This document shows, in pieces, positions 52,820 to 61,955 of a stretch of 64,000 nucleotides of DNA. This DNA is from Marininema halotolerans. Its GTDB lineage: Bacteria > Bacillota > Bacilli > Thermoactinomycetales > DSM-45169. The stretch is taken from the NCBI RefSeq assembly GCF_900116235.1, contig NZ_FPAA01000006.1, forward strand, positions 1 through 64,000, given 5' to 3'. Made by a program: the position numbers and the translations under genes. The stretch's first letter is position 1, and every line of letters starts with the position of its first letter. Under the pieces are notes generated by a model, which had not been told where the DNA came from, searched no databases, and saw nothing but the letters and a program-made list of their open reading frames with translations.

Positions 52820-54886
52820 TCATTCCTTCGTATGGTTAATCGCCTTAGCTAGTAAAGGCGAAGACTCCTCTCGGTAAAAGAGCCTTAAGTGATGAAGAGC
52901 ACGGGTACAACCCACATAAAGAAGACGTGCATGAAAGGCATCTTCGGGATAGCGATCAGGATCGACATCGGTCAGAATCGCGCCATCAAATTCGAGCCCT
53001 TTTACTAAGTAAATAGGAACGATGGAGAGACCTCCTTGGTAAGAAGACTCGCCAGGGGTAAGCAGGTGAGTTGCAAGACCTTGATTCAAGAGACCTTGAT
53101 GAAGGATTCGGGCATCCTCTTCTGTACGGGTGATGACAGCGACGGTACGACAGTCTAGCGATTGAAGTTCATGAAGGGATTGGATGGTTTGTTGTACAGA
53201 ATCTTGACGTAAGGGGGTGACTTTCACTGGGGATCCGCTGCGAAAGACGGGTTCTGCGGGTTTCACATTGCCACGAAAAGGGTGGATGATGTCATTAGCA
53301 AAGTGGATAATTTCCATGGTTGAGCGATAACTGCGATCCAATTGGTAAAACCCTTGCTGGTGTTCTGAAAATTGATCGAGAATCTCTTCCCAGCCTGTAA
53401 TGCCTCGTCCGGGTACGATATTTTGCAAGAGGTCCCCGAGGATTGTAAAGGAATTAGATGGGCAGTGTTGTTGTAATATTGCGGTTTGGATAGGAGAAAA
53501 GTCTTGTGCCTCGTCAATGACAATATGGTCGAACCGGGAATCAGAGGTCATCCCTGATAAACGATGATAAATAAGGAGAAGCGGAGCTAAGTCTTCGTTA
53601 CTGGCTTGCCAGCGACGAGGCGTTTCCTTGATTAAAGTAGATAAAAATTGTTTGTATAACTGAAGCGGAGTCGGTCGTTTCCAGGATTTCATAAAGGCTT
53701 GGAGTTGTTTATTTGCTTGTTTTTTTCGTTCGTTGCGAGGGTCCATTTCACGAATGGAATGATGTTCGGTTTCAATCCATCGTTTCATCCGCTTATGCAC
53801 ACGCTCTCGCCGCTTAAGTAAAGGGTAGTGGCGGTATTCTCGCTCATACCAATCCCGTATAGTTTCCTTGCTTAAGTGAGTGCCTTCCCATGCACGTAGG
53901 TCTTTATCCGGAAGGTGAGTGTTCTCGTAATCATCGAGCAAACCTTCTAGATCGTGGAAAAATTGGATTGATTCTTTATAACGTGATCCGGTGTGGGCCT
54001 TTGTTTCATGATCGCTCTCAAACCGTTGCTGGATCGCTCGAGATGGATCAGGGAGTTTGATACTCGCGTCATCCAATAGGTCCAAGGCCCAATCCCTGAA
54101 AGTGGTTTGCTGGATATCGCCGACACCAAGCTCAGGTAATACCTCGGAAATATAATCGAGGAACATTTGGTTGGGTGCAAAGACCACCATTTTCTCTGGT
54201 TTGATTTGATCCTGGTAGTGATAAAGAAGGTAGGCGAGGCGGTGAAGAGCGACAGTGGTTTTACCACTGCCGGGGACCCCTTGGATGACTAAAGCTTTCT
54301 CGCGTTCTGCACGAATAATTGCATCCTGTTCTGATTGAATGGTGGAGACAATATCGCGTAAGCGGTGATCTTTACTTTCTTCGAGACGATAGAGGAGGAA
54401 ATCGTCACTCGCGCCTTCAGATGCTGTGTCCCCCTCAACATAACTATCCACGACGCGTTCTAACACTTGTTCGTGAATAGCGATGTTTCGTTTGAGATGA
54501 ACCGTACCCGTAATCGTCTCCTCTGGGGCTTCATAAGAAGCGGTCCCTGACTGTCCTGTGAAGGAGTAAAAAAGGCTGGCAATGGGAGCTCGCCAATCGA
54601 TCACCAAAGGATCTTTTCCATCAGCGCCCTCCACACCCGCCTTCCCTATATAGAGTGGGACCGTCGATTTAGATGCTTCTGGAGAAAAATCCAGCCGTCC
54701 GAAATAAGGGGAAGGAGCGGCTTTCTCCAAGCGCTTTCGCTGCTGTTGGCGTTGGTCATCGAGGGCTTGTTCCACGATATCCTTCCCATAATAACGAGGG
54801 ATTTGTGCAAGCGCCTGTTGTTGTTCGTTGATGGTGGTAATCGTTTCGGTTAATTTTCGACTCTCGTGTTGTTTCACGTCATCCAC
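52820..54886 (-). CDS. helD: HelD-type RNA polymerase recycling ATPase
   Basis: 688 aa SF1 (UvrD-like) ATPase. A short N-terminal coiled region, then PYFGRLDF and VIDWRAPIASLFYS typical of HelD, Walker A GVPGSGKTT near 205, VIDEAQDFSPIQ (Walker B) near 455, LDRSYRSTMEI near 520 and VGCTRALHHLRLFY near the end. HelD removes RNA polymerase from stalled complexes. Shorter than Bacillus HelD (about 770 aa), mainly in the N-terminal arm. GTG start, GGGAGGG upstream. Confidence 0.88.
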   Translation of the reverse strand: MDDVKQHESRKLTETITTINEQQQALAQIPRYYGKDIVEQALDDQRQQQRKRLEKAAPSPYFGRLDFSPEASKSTVPLYIGKAGVEGADGKDPLVIDWRAPIASLFYSFTGQSGTASYEAPEETITGTVHLKRNIAIHEQVLERVVDSYVEGDTASEGASDDFLLYRLEESKDHRLRDIVSTIQSEQDAIIRAEREKALVIQGVPGSGKTTVALHRLAYLLYHYQDQIKPEKMVVFAPNQMFLDYISEVLPELGVGDIQQTTFRDWALDLLDDASIKLPDPSRAIQQRFESDHETKAHTGSRYKESIQFFHDLEGLLDDYENTHLPDKDLRAWEGTHLSKETIRDWYEREYRHYPLLKRRERVHKRMKRWIETEHHSIREMDPRNERKKQANKQLQAFMKSWKRPTPLQLYKQFLSTLIKETPRRWQASNEDLAPLLLIYHRLSGMTSDSRFDHIVIDEAQDFSPIQTAILQQHCPSNSFTILGDLLQNIVPGRGITGWEEILDQFSEHQQGFYQLDRSYRSTMEIIHFANDIIHPFRGNVKPAEPVFRSGSPVKVTPLRQDSVQQTIQSLHELQSLDCRTVAVITRTEEDARILHQGLLNQGLATHLLTPGESSYQGGLSIVPIYLVKGLEFDGAILTDVDPDRYPEDAFHARLLYVGCTRALHHLRLFYREESSPLLAKAINHTKE

Positions 54887-54909
54887 TATGAAATCCCTCC
54901 CTTCTCAGT

Positions 54910-54942
54910 CAAAAAGCGAAAAGAAATTATATTGCTTTTCGT
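54910..54942 (-). terminator. Terminator of the alkaline phosphatase gene
   Basis: ACGAAAAG, loop, CTTTTCGCT then TTTTT on the minus strand, upstream of helD. Confidence 0.7.
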
Positions 54943-54961
54943 ATGAGCTGTCAATAGGGAA

Positions 54962-56272
54962 TTACCTTGCTACAGGGAAGGGAATGTTCATCGCTTTTGC
55001 CATCAACTTGGGCAGGTCTGTGTTATCGTGTAATCCGTAAAAGAGATGGGAACCTGTACCAAAGGCGTACACAGGAACATCTCCCCCGGTGTGGACACGA
55101 GTCGTCCAACCGATAAGGGCGTGGTTACTGATGATGTCATTAATGGTGAGTTCAGGGTGTGAAGAACGATGGATTCGCTTGATCTCATCGGTGGTGAGAT
55201 CAAGACCTGTATAGGTATGCGTCAGTTGTTTAGCATTGGTTTGTGGAGAGGCTAATTTTTTTGCTAAGGATTTTCCTGTAAGGGTGACTTTTTTAAGAAG
55301 TTCAATGCGAGAGTGGTATTGATTATAGCCACCGACGGACATTCCACCGGTTTCATGATCACCTGCAATGACAACAAGGGTGTTACCATCCTTTTTAGCA
55401 AAGTGAATCGCTACTTGTACCGCCTTTTCGAAGGCGGCGATATCATGCATCGACCAGGCGGCATCATGGACATGGCCAGCAAAATCAATTTGAGATCCCT
55501 CAACCATCAGAAAAAAGCCCTTTTTATGTGGGGAAAGTGTTTGAATCGCATGGGTCGTCATTTCAGATAAACTCGGTTCCTGAGTGTTGGAACGTTCCAG
55601 CTCAGGAGATAGGGGTCCATTGGCAAAAAGACCGAGTACGCGGGGGTGATGGGAATGTATTAATTGATTCCTCGTAGCGATATATTGATACCCTTTATTT
55701 TTTGCTTCTTGAATTAGGTTTCTGTGGGATTGCTTTCCTCCGGATGACTGGGGTAAGAAATATTGCCTACCACCCCCTAGAAGAAGGTCTACCTTGGGAA
55801 TGAGTTGCTGCGCAATTTCCTGCTCCATTTGTCTGGAGCGAATGTGTGCGGCAAAACTAGCGGGTGTGGCATGGGTAATGGTTGAGGTACTGACTAACCC
55901 TGTCGCTTTCCCTTGCTGGCGAGCAGCTTCAAGAATGGTCGAGAGAGGATGACCTTGGGGATTTACACCAATCATGCCATTGCGGGTTTTACTACCGGTA
56001 GCCATTGCCGTTGCGGCAGCAGCGGAATCAGTTACCTTGGAGCTAGCAGAATGTGTGCGGTGCATACCGACTAAGAGGGAGTCAAAGAGAGTGTTCTTCC
56101 CTTTAAACCAACGGTAGCTTGTTGCTTGGGAAGAGGAGAAACCATCCGGAATGAGAAAAATAACATTTTGCGCAAGAGCATGATCCGCGATCGCTTGTGA
56201 TGGAGAGGGAGCGATCAGGGAGACCATTAGGAGAGAAATACAAAGAACCAATCTTTTTTTTTGATGAACCAT
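54962..56272 (-). CDS. Secreted alkaline phosphatase
   Basis: 436 aa, PhoA family. Signal peptide (LVLCISLLMVSLIAPSPSQA), metal Asp in IFLIPDGF, phosphoryl-accepting Ser in VTDSAAAATAMATG, metal ligands in EGSQIDFAGHVHD, AGDHETGGMS and HTGGDVPVYAFG. Hydrolyses phosphate monoesters outside the cell. ATG 56272 (GGAGGAAACC upstream) is chosen over 56284. No clear Pho box is visible upstream. Confidence 0.93.
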   Translation of the reverse strand: MVHQKKRLVLCISLLMVSLIAPSPSQAIADHALAQNVIFLIPDGFSSSQATSYRWFKGKNTLFDSLLVGMHRTHSASSKVTDSAAAATAMATGSKTRNGMIGVNPQGHPLSTILEAARQQGKATGLVSTSTITHATPASFAAHIRSRQMEQEIAQQLIPKVDLLLGGGRQYFLPQSSGGKQSHRNLIQEAKNKGYQYIATRNQLIHSHHPRVLGLFANGPLSPELERSNTQEPSLSEMTTHAIQTLSPHKKGFFLMVEGSQIDFAGHVHDAAWSMHDIAAFEKAVQVAIHFAKKDGNTLVVIAGDHETGGMSVGGYNQYHSRIELLKKVTLTGKSLAKKLASPQTNAKQLTHTYTGLDLTTDEIKRIHRSSHPELTINDIISNHALIGWTTRVHTGGDVPVYAFGTGSHLFYGLHDNTDLPKLMAKAMNIPFPVAR

Positions 56273-56638
56273 GGTTTCCTCCATGCTGTAAGAAGTGTTC
56301 TTAGAACGACCTTCTTACCATGCCCCGACTCTATAACATGTATGATAGAACCTTTAAAGGGAAAATAAAAATTCCTCCATATAATGTTTAAATGAACGGC
56401 TTATTTACTCCTTCATCAAAGGGAACATGATGAAGTGGTTTATATTTTATATTTATATAAACCATTAAATTAATTTATTTTCTTATACAAATATAATGAT
56501 ATAACTTTCCTAGATAACTAGCTATAGTAGTTATCTTTTTTCCTTTGGATTCATCGATTTTCCTCCATTCAAAATTGTTTATGCTTGCCTCCATACATCA
56601 AATGCGCCTCCTTTATATAGTTTTATCATATATAATAA

Positions 56639-56830
56639 AATTATATAATAGAACAGAAGAACGACATCACCGCGTCTTTGGAAGAAGAACTCACAAATTC
56701 CCTTACTCCGACCAACAATTGTCCTAAAAATGTCTGGGTTGAAAAAATCGCTCGCAAATCTATGACAATCTGTCTAGTAAAAAAAATAAATCAGAAGATA
56801 AAAAAGGAATTAGTGAAATTTAAAATGTAA
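56639..56830 (+). pseudogene. Possible decayed gene end in the AT-rich gap
   Basis: In the 720-bp gap 56273-56992 an open frame of about 63 codons without a usual start reads KNDITASLEEELTNSLTPTN, then CPKNVWVEKIARKSM, ending KFKM at 56828-56830. The composition is protein-like, so it may be the 3' remnant of a lost gene. The rest of the gap is very AT-rich and shows only the promoter of the toxin gene. Confidence 0.3.
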
Positions 56831-56922
56831 TTATTAAATCGTTAAACAAAAACGACATTACAATAGAATGATAAAATGTATAATTATTGGTTATTTCATA
56901 CCTTAAATAATATAAATATGTT

Positions 56923-56949
56923 TTGACTTATATTTGTTTTTGATATAAT
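56923..56949 (+). promoter_or_regulatory. Possible promoter of the ETX/MTX2 toxin gene
   Basis: TTGACT and TATAAT with only 15 bp between them; shifting the -35 two bases left gives a better spacing but a weaker hexamer. Confidence 0.45.
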
Positions 56950-56992
56950 TTTTTCGATGTAGAAAAAATTTTTCTGAAAAGGGGTTCTCAAC

Positions 56993-57862
56993 ATGAAAAG
57001 TGCATCAAAAATATTTTTGACAGCAATTCTCTCAGCATCTCTACTTTTTGGGGGCATTCCACATGCCGAAGCGGCCTCGTCCTTTGTAAACTTGGATGAG
57101 GAAATTAAAAAAGCAGTGATGGCAACTAATGATGCGGAGTTAGTCTGGATCCATAGCAAAAGCTTGTCCGAGAAAAACACAGAAATTAGCCAAATTGGCG
57201 ACATCACTTATTCCGATTCGGATGATAGCACTTACGTAGGAACTGCAAAACTTGTAAATAATACAGATGATGAGCAGACCCTAACGTCTCATTCTTTCAG
57301 TGAAACGACATCCGATACACTGGAAACTTCTGTGGAAGAAGGCATCTCGATCGGCCAAGAAATTACAGCATCGGGTGAACTTTTAGGAATCGGTGCAGAA
57401 ACCACTTTTTCAGCTGAGTATTCATATGGTTCATCAAAAACGACATCCACATCAAAAGAACAAACATATGTTGCTGAAGCGCAATCGGTTCTTGTACCTG
57501 CTCATTCCACACGGTATGTAGATGTTTATATGCGAAAAACGATAGCTTCTGGAAAAGTAGCCTTAAAAACAACCTTAAGTGGTACGGTCCACTTTGAATG
57601 GACACAAGATTTTGATGATGATGGTTTTGCATCGGTTGATGAAACTCGTTCACTGTACGATATTTTTAATGATGGAGTTAAAGCAGGCTATACACTACCT
57701 TCCAATTTAAGTTTAAACCACTCCAATCATACGGTAGAGTTTCAAGGTGTAGGTACGTATACCTCGAAATATGGGGCGGATTTTTATGTTGAAGTATCAA
57801 GTGATGAAGACATTGATACTCCTTCAGGTGTTCAATCAAGGAAGATAATTACAGAGAATTAA
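56993..57862 (+). CDS. Secreted ETX/MTX2-family (aerolysin-type) beta-pore-forming toxin
   Basis: 289 aa. Signal peptide cut near HAEAA. The central part shows the Ser/Thr-rich alternating pattern of aerolysin-fold pore hairpins: NTDDEQTLTSHSFSETTSDT, then the insertion-loop candidate GISIGQEITASGELLGIGAE, then FSAEYSYGSSKTTSTSKEQT and the VLVPAHSTRYVDVYM strand, all typical of ETX/MTX2 toxins (epsilon toxin, Mtx2). The receptor-binding region is short. Strong SD AAAAGGGG. Isolated in AT-rich DNA with its own promoter and hairpin; probably transferred. Target organism unknown. Confidence 0.82.
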   Translation: MKSASKIFLTAILSASLLFGGIPHAEAASSFVNLDEEIKKAVMATNDAELVWIHSKSLSEKNTEISQIGDITYSDSDDSTYVGTAKLVNNTDDEQTLTSHSFSETTSDTLETSVEEGISIGQEITASGELLGIGAETTFSAEYSYGSSKTTSTSKEQTYVAEAQSVLVPAHSTRYVDVYMRKTIASGKVALKTTLSGTVHFEWTQDFDDDGFASVDETRSLYDIFNDGVKAGYTLPSNLSLNHSNHTVEFQGVGTYTSKYGADFYVEVSSDEDIDTPSGVQSRKIITEN

Positions 57863-57904
57863 GAATAGTGATGCCTCCAAAGAGGCGCTATTTGAAAGAT
57901 AAAG

Positions 57905-57946
57905 GTAAAGGAATCCCCATCGCTGGTCAGATGGGGATTCCTTTAC
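57905..57946 (+). terminator. Hairpin after the toxin gene
   Basis: GTAAAGGAATCCCCATC and its complement form a perfect 17-bp stem; no T run follows. A second perfect stem, CATTCTCCTTT / AAAGGAGAATG, is at 58054-58082. Confidence 0.6.
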
Positions 57947-58191
57947 ACGTGAACAACGATGGGGAACCCGGTAGATAACGACGGGTAGGATGCGTGACCA
58001 TGGGAAGAGCTGATTCAATCATTCATTAGCGAAATCCAGATGGGGTAGCCTCTCATTCTCCTTTTACTGGCAAAGGAGAATGATTCCCAGGGTGAGTAGC
58101 ATCAACCATGCCGTGAGCCTGCTTTGTAGCAGTCATGAAAAGTAATGGTTTTTACCGTTGGCAATTTAAAGTTTGTGATCGAAGAAATCAC

Positions 58192-58695
58192 CTACACTTT
58201 ATCAAGTGTGGCCTTTTGTTGGAGTAACCGTTGGTATTGTAAATACATGGCGACACGCCAAGGTAGAAGCATCCCGAAAGCAAGGCAAAAAAAGATACCA
58301 GCAGTTTGTGGGATGGTGATAAAGCTTTGAATATACTCGTGAGCTAGCATGCGAATAGCAAAGAGCGCTAAAAGAATCCAAATAAACGCTTTGGATCGTT
58401 TGAGATAGACATCCCCATCGATTACCTCAAAGCGTGAGGTGCGAATCAAAGGGGTTGCAAAGAAAAGTGCACCTAAGGAAAATGCAATCATTGCCCAGCT
58501 AATTGGGATATGGCAGGGCGGATAGACAAACATGAAGAATCCTGTGCTCATTCCTAGAGGAGGAATCAGTATTTTCTTGGCGTCAGTCGGTCGTTTGGAT
58601 GCACGAAGGCGGATGAAAATAAAGGATAGGGCAATGATGAGGGTGCCCAGGGTAACCAGCCAATGTAATTTTAAAGGGATCGTGGGTCCCATCAT
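58192..58695 (-). CDS. CcdC-family membrane protein (DUF1453)
   Basis: 167 aa. Five hydrophobic segments with LRASKRPTDAKKILIPPLGMSTG and PFTxx-like FEVIDGDVYLKRSKAFIWIL, typical of the CcdC family described in Bacillus next to cytochrome c maturation genes. ATG 58695 with GGGAG 6 nt before is the start; the longer open frame would cross the trpS T-box region. Confidence 0.8.
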   Translation of the reverse strand: MMGPTIPLKLHWLVTLGTLIIALSFIFIRLRASKRPTDAKKILIPPLGMSTGFFMFVYPPCHIPISWAMIAFSLGALFFATPLIRTSRFEVIDGDVYLKRSKAFIWILLALFAIRMLAHEYIQSFITIPQTAGIFFCLAFGMLLPWRVAMYLQYQRLLQQKATLDKV

Positions 58696-58849
58696 CGAGG
58701 ACTCCCTTCGCACTAAATTAAGTACCATCCAATGGAGAGTCAATTCCCTGTCAAAAGGGATAAGGAATGATAGTCTAACGTTTATTATACCACTTGAAAT
58801 CATAAAGATTAAGTTGGGCTGGAGTCTGTGAATTTTGGGCAAAATAGGA

Positions 58850-58878
58850 TTGCATCTACAAAATGTTGAGGGTACAAT
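58850..58878 (+). promoter_or_regulatory. Sigma-A promoter of trpS
   Basis: TTGCAT, 17-bp spacer, TACAAT, followed by the T-box leader. Confidence 0.72.
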
Positions 58879-58894
58879 GAATAAAATATTGATT

Positions 58895-59141
58895 CCATAG
58901 GTATAAGCGATGAAGGAGAAAAGTAACGTAGATGAGTTGCCCAGAGAATCGGCGGGTGGTGTGAGCCGATGAACTCGTCCACGTGAATGGGCTCTGGAGT
59001 TTGTCATCCCGAAGAACCCGTAGTGGTTAAGGGAAGACCGGCAGCTGGCCGATAACCAGTTTAAGTGTGCTCCGTTGATACGGAGTGAATGTTGGGTGGT
59101 ACCGCGAGTAAAACTCGTCCCGATCTTGGGATGGGTTTTTT
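58895..59141 (+). ncRNA. T-box riboswitch, tryptophan (trpS leader)
   Basis: The T-box sequence TGGGTGGTACCGCG (59093-59106) precedes the terminator CTCGTCCC-gatctt-GGGATGGG-T7. The specifier is probably TGG (58988-58990) in the context gaaTGGgc, the same layout as the leuS leader, agreeing with a tryptophan synthetase gene. Confidence 0.92.
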
Positions 59142-59170
59142 TATGTGACAAAATAAGGAGTGGATGAGCG

Positions 59171-60154
59171 ATGGCTCGTGTATTTTCTGGGATGCAACCG
59201 ACAGGAGACCTTCATTTGGGTAACTACTTAGGTGCACTGAAACATTTTATCCCGTATCAAGAAAAGGATGACTGTTATTTTTGTGTAGTGGATTTGCATG
59301 CATTGACGGTGCCAGGTGACCCGGAAGCGTTACGTAAAAAAAGTTTGGAATTGGCGATGTTATATGTTGCTGCAGGAGTCGATCCGAATAAAGCGACGTT
59401 ATTTTTACAATCGAACAATTCTGCTCATGCGGAAGCTGCTTGGTTAATGCAATGTGTTGCGAAGTTTGGAGAGTTAGGGCGGATGACGCAATTTAAGGAT
59501 AAGGGTCAAGGGTCCGAGTCAGTGACAACTGGATTGTTTACGTATCCCGTGTTAATGGCGGTGGATATCCTTCTGTATAATACGGACGAAGTCCCCGTCG
59601 GGGAAGATCAGAAACAACACCTTGAGCTCGCGCGCAATTTAGCGGAGCGTTTTAATCGTCAGTATGAGGAAATTTTTACGATTCCAGAGCCTCGAATCCC
59701 AGATACAGGTGCTAGAATTATGGGGCTGGATAACCCAGAGAAAAAAATGAGTAAAAGTGCAGCCAGTCCAGCAAATTATGTGATGTTGCTTGAAGATGAA
59801 AAAACCATTATGAAAAAATTTAAGCGGGCTGTGACGGATTCGGATACAGAAATCCGTTTTGACCCCGAGCAAAAAGCGGGAATTAGTAATTTGCTTTCCA
59901 TCATGAGTGTTGTGACAGGAAAGTCGATTCCCGCATTGATTGAGGAATATCAAGGACGGGGCTATGGTCACTTAAAGGTGGATACAGGAGAAGCTGTCAT
60001 CGAAGCACTACGACCGATTCAACAACGCTATCAAGCATTGGCAAAAAGTAACGAGATTGAAGCGATCTTAACCCAAGGAGCGATAAAGGCTCGCGAAGCT
60101 ACGAGTGAAACGTTAGCAAAGATGAAGCATGCGATGGGGTTAGTCACCTTCTGA
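59171..60154 (+). CDS. trpS: Tryptophanyl-tRNA synthetase
   Basis: 327 aa class I synthetase. HIGH-type GDLHLGNYLGAL near residue 12-23, AWLMQCVAKFGELGRMTQFKDK, VPVGEDQKQHLELARNLAERFN, KMSKS near 192 and the C-terminal TLAKMKHAMGLVTF. AAGGAGTGGATG upstream of the ATG. Controlled by the T-box. Confidence 0.96.
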   Translation: MARVFSGMQPTGDLHLGNYLGALKHFIPYQEKDDCYFCVVDLHALTVPGDPEALRKKSLELAMLYVAAGVDPNKATLFLQSNNSAHAEAAWLMQCVAKFGELGRMTQFKDKGQGSESVTTGLFTYPVLMAVDILLYNTDEVPVGEDQKQHLELARNLAERFNRQYEEIFTIPEPRIPDTGARIMGLDNPEKKMSKSAASPANYVMLLEDEKTIMKKFKRAVTDSDTEIRFDPEQKAGISNLLSIMSVVTGKSIPALIEEYQGRGYGHLKVDTGEAVIEALRPIQQRYQALAKSNEIEAILTQGAIKAREATSETLAKMKHAMGLVTF

Positions 60155-60170
60155 ATAATACCCACAGGAA

Positions 60171-60204
60171 AAATCCTTCGATCCTCTTGATCGAGGGATT
60201 TTTT
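60171..60204 (+). terminator. Terminator of trpS
   Basis: AATCCTTCGATC and GATCGAGGGATT with a T run. Confidence 0.82.
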
Positions 60205-60455
60205 TACCAGAACGGAAATTGGATAAAATTAAATACCTGGTTAACATGATGATAAATTCTTGTAACCAAGGTCACCACTTGATTCTAGGCAAAATCATAG
60301 GGGAAATGTGAGAAAAAAAGTTTTCTTTTTTGTAGAGGAAGGATTAAAATAATATTGAATATTGGTTATGGAGAACGTTTTCTGCCATATTCGTTGTGAG
60401 GAGGGTGGATACGCTCTTATATCACGTTCTATTATTCTCAAGGGGGTTTGAAAAC

Positions 60456-61841
60456 ATGATTTTAAAACGCTTTTTGTTCACAGGTCTTGCCTCACTGGTA
60501 GTGGCAGCTTGCTCGGTTGCACCTGCCTATGCAGCAGATTCGACCTTAGCAGCTAAAATGCCGCCTCAGGGGGTTGAAAAGGCAGAAAAGATGAAAAAGT
60601 TAGAAAAATTAGAACGTAAAATCAAAGCAAGTGTGGATGTGAACCCGCTCGCTGGGGGGAAAAAGAACGACGAGCCGATCATTTTAGTTCATGGTTTGGG
60701 TGGATTTGATGAGATTTATGGTCTGAACTACTGGGGTGGGTTGACCGATATCGAGAAAGATCTTCGGAATAAAGGATATCGTGTCTATACCGCAGATGTA
60801 GGAACCTTCTCGAGTAACTGGGACCGTGCGGTGGAATTGTTTGCGCAAATCAAGGGTGGTCGTGCTGACTATGGAACCGCTCATTCAGAAAAATATGGAC
60901 ATGCACGCTATGGTCGAAGCTACTCAGGATTGTATCCAGAGTGGGGAGAAATCAATGCAAAAACTGGGAAAGTGAACAAGGTTCATCTGATCGGTCACAG
61001 TATGGGAGGGCAGACCATACGCACACTCATTCAATTATTGGAAGAAGGGGACAAAGGTGTAAGCGCTTACAAAGGAAATGAAAGCGCTTACACAAAAGAT
61101 GGAAGTTTATCTCCTCTATTTAATGGCCAGCGCAAATCATGGGTCTCGAGTGCCTTCACCATATCCACTCCTCATGATGGTTCGTCGTTGACCAGTCAAG
61201 TGGATACAGTGACTGGAAGCCATGCCCAACAATTAATCGGTGCTTTTGCAGCAGCAGCAGGGAATAAAGAGCTCTTGGACTATGACTTTAAATTGGATCA
61301 ATGGGGACTGAAACGGGAACCCGGCGAATCCTTCAAAAGTTATATGAAAAGGGTATGTGAAAGTAGCATTTGGAAGAGGAGCAAAGACACCAGTGAATGG
61401 GATTTAAATCCACTGGGGGCAAGGGAATTAAACCGCTGGGTAAAGGCGCAACCCGATGTATACTACTTTTCGGTAGGGACTGAACAAACACGCAAAAGTC
61501 TCTTTACAGGGCATGAAGTACCCGAGTTATTGATGAATCCTGCTATGTACGCCAGTGCAGTCTATATGGGTAAACACAAAGAAGTGACGGATGGGATTGT
61601 TGTGGATAGCAAGTGGTTTAAAAATGATGGATTATCCAATACCAACTCGATGGATGGTCCTACCCTTGGTTCCACCGATGGAATTGTTTCCTTCCATGGT
61701 AATCCTCAGATCGGAAAATGGAACTTCCTTGGGGACATGAATTCCTATGACCACTTGGATATCGTTGGATTGGGTGTTAGGGATATGCGGCCCTGGTATC
61801 GCGATGTGGCTTCACTACTCTCTTCCCTCGATGTAAAATAA
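60456..61841 (+). CDS. Secreted triacylglycerol lipase (family I.5-like)
   Basis: 461 aa. Signal peptide with cleavage near AYAAD, a Lys-rich propeptide-like stretch (about 40-65), then PIILVHGLGGFDEIYGLNYWGG, nucleophile elbow GHSMGGQTIR near 198, catalytic Asp region TDGIVS and His region YDHLDIVGL. The size and HGLGGF/LNYWGG blocks match thermophilic Bacillus/Staphylococcus lipases, which also bind zinc and calcium. ATG 60456 with AAGGGGG. Two consensus cre sites are within the coding sequence. Confidence 0.93.
   Translation: MILKRFLFTGLASLVVAACSVAPAYAADSTLAAKMPPQGVEKAEKMKKLEKLERKIKASVDVNPLAGGKKNDEPIILVHGLGGFDEIYGLNYWGGLTDIEKDLRNKGYRVYTADVGTFSSNWDRAVELFAQIKGGRADYGTAHSEKYGHARYGRSYSGLYPEWGEINAKTGKVNKVHLIGHSMGGQTIRTLIQLLEEGDKGVSAYKGNESAYTKDGSLSPLFNGQRKSWVSSAFTISTPHDGSSLTSQVDTVTGSHAQQLIGAFAAAAGNKELLDYDFKLDQWGLKREPGESFKSYMKRVCESSIWKRSKDTSEWDLNPLGARELNRWVKAQPDVYYFSVGTEQTRKSLFTGHEVPELLMNPAMYASAVYMGKHKEVTDGIVVDSKWFKNDGLSNTNSMDGPTLGSTDGIVSFHGNPQIGKWNFLGDMNSYDHLDIVGLGVRDMRPWYRDVASLLSSLDVK
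61058..61092 (+). promoter_or_regulatory. Two tandem CcpA cre sites inside the lipase gene
   Basis: TGTAAGCGCTTACA (61058-61071, perfect palindrome) and TGAAAGCGCTTACA (61079-61092) both match the cre consensus TGWAARCGYTWNCA. They start 21 bp apart, about two helical turns. They encode VSAYK and ESAYT, so they are part of the protein. CcpA bound here could act as a roadblock, about 600 bp past the start. Confidence 0.7.
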
Positions 61842-61881
61842 GGAAACGTAAGTGACGAACTAACGATTATAAAAGGAAGTA

Positions 61882-61910
61882 AAAAAAGCGTCTATGATAG
61901 ACGCTTTTTT
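61882..61910. terminator. Bidirectional terminator after the lipase
   Basis: AAAAAAGCGTCTATGATAGACGCTTTTTT, a perfect stem with A and T runs, between convergent genes. Confidence 0.88.
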
Positions 61911-61955
61911 ATTTCTGTCAATTTTGCGACCCGTGAATGCTTTACTTGATATCAA

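Noticed and set aside
56290..56345. Pho box for the alkaline phosphatase
   Set aside because: No pair of TTAACA-like repeats at the right spacing could be seen; only a short inverted repeat.
58696..59151. Long N-terminal extension of the CcdC reading frame
   Set aside because: It would cross the trpS promoter and T-box; an internal ATG with a good SD gives the normal family length.
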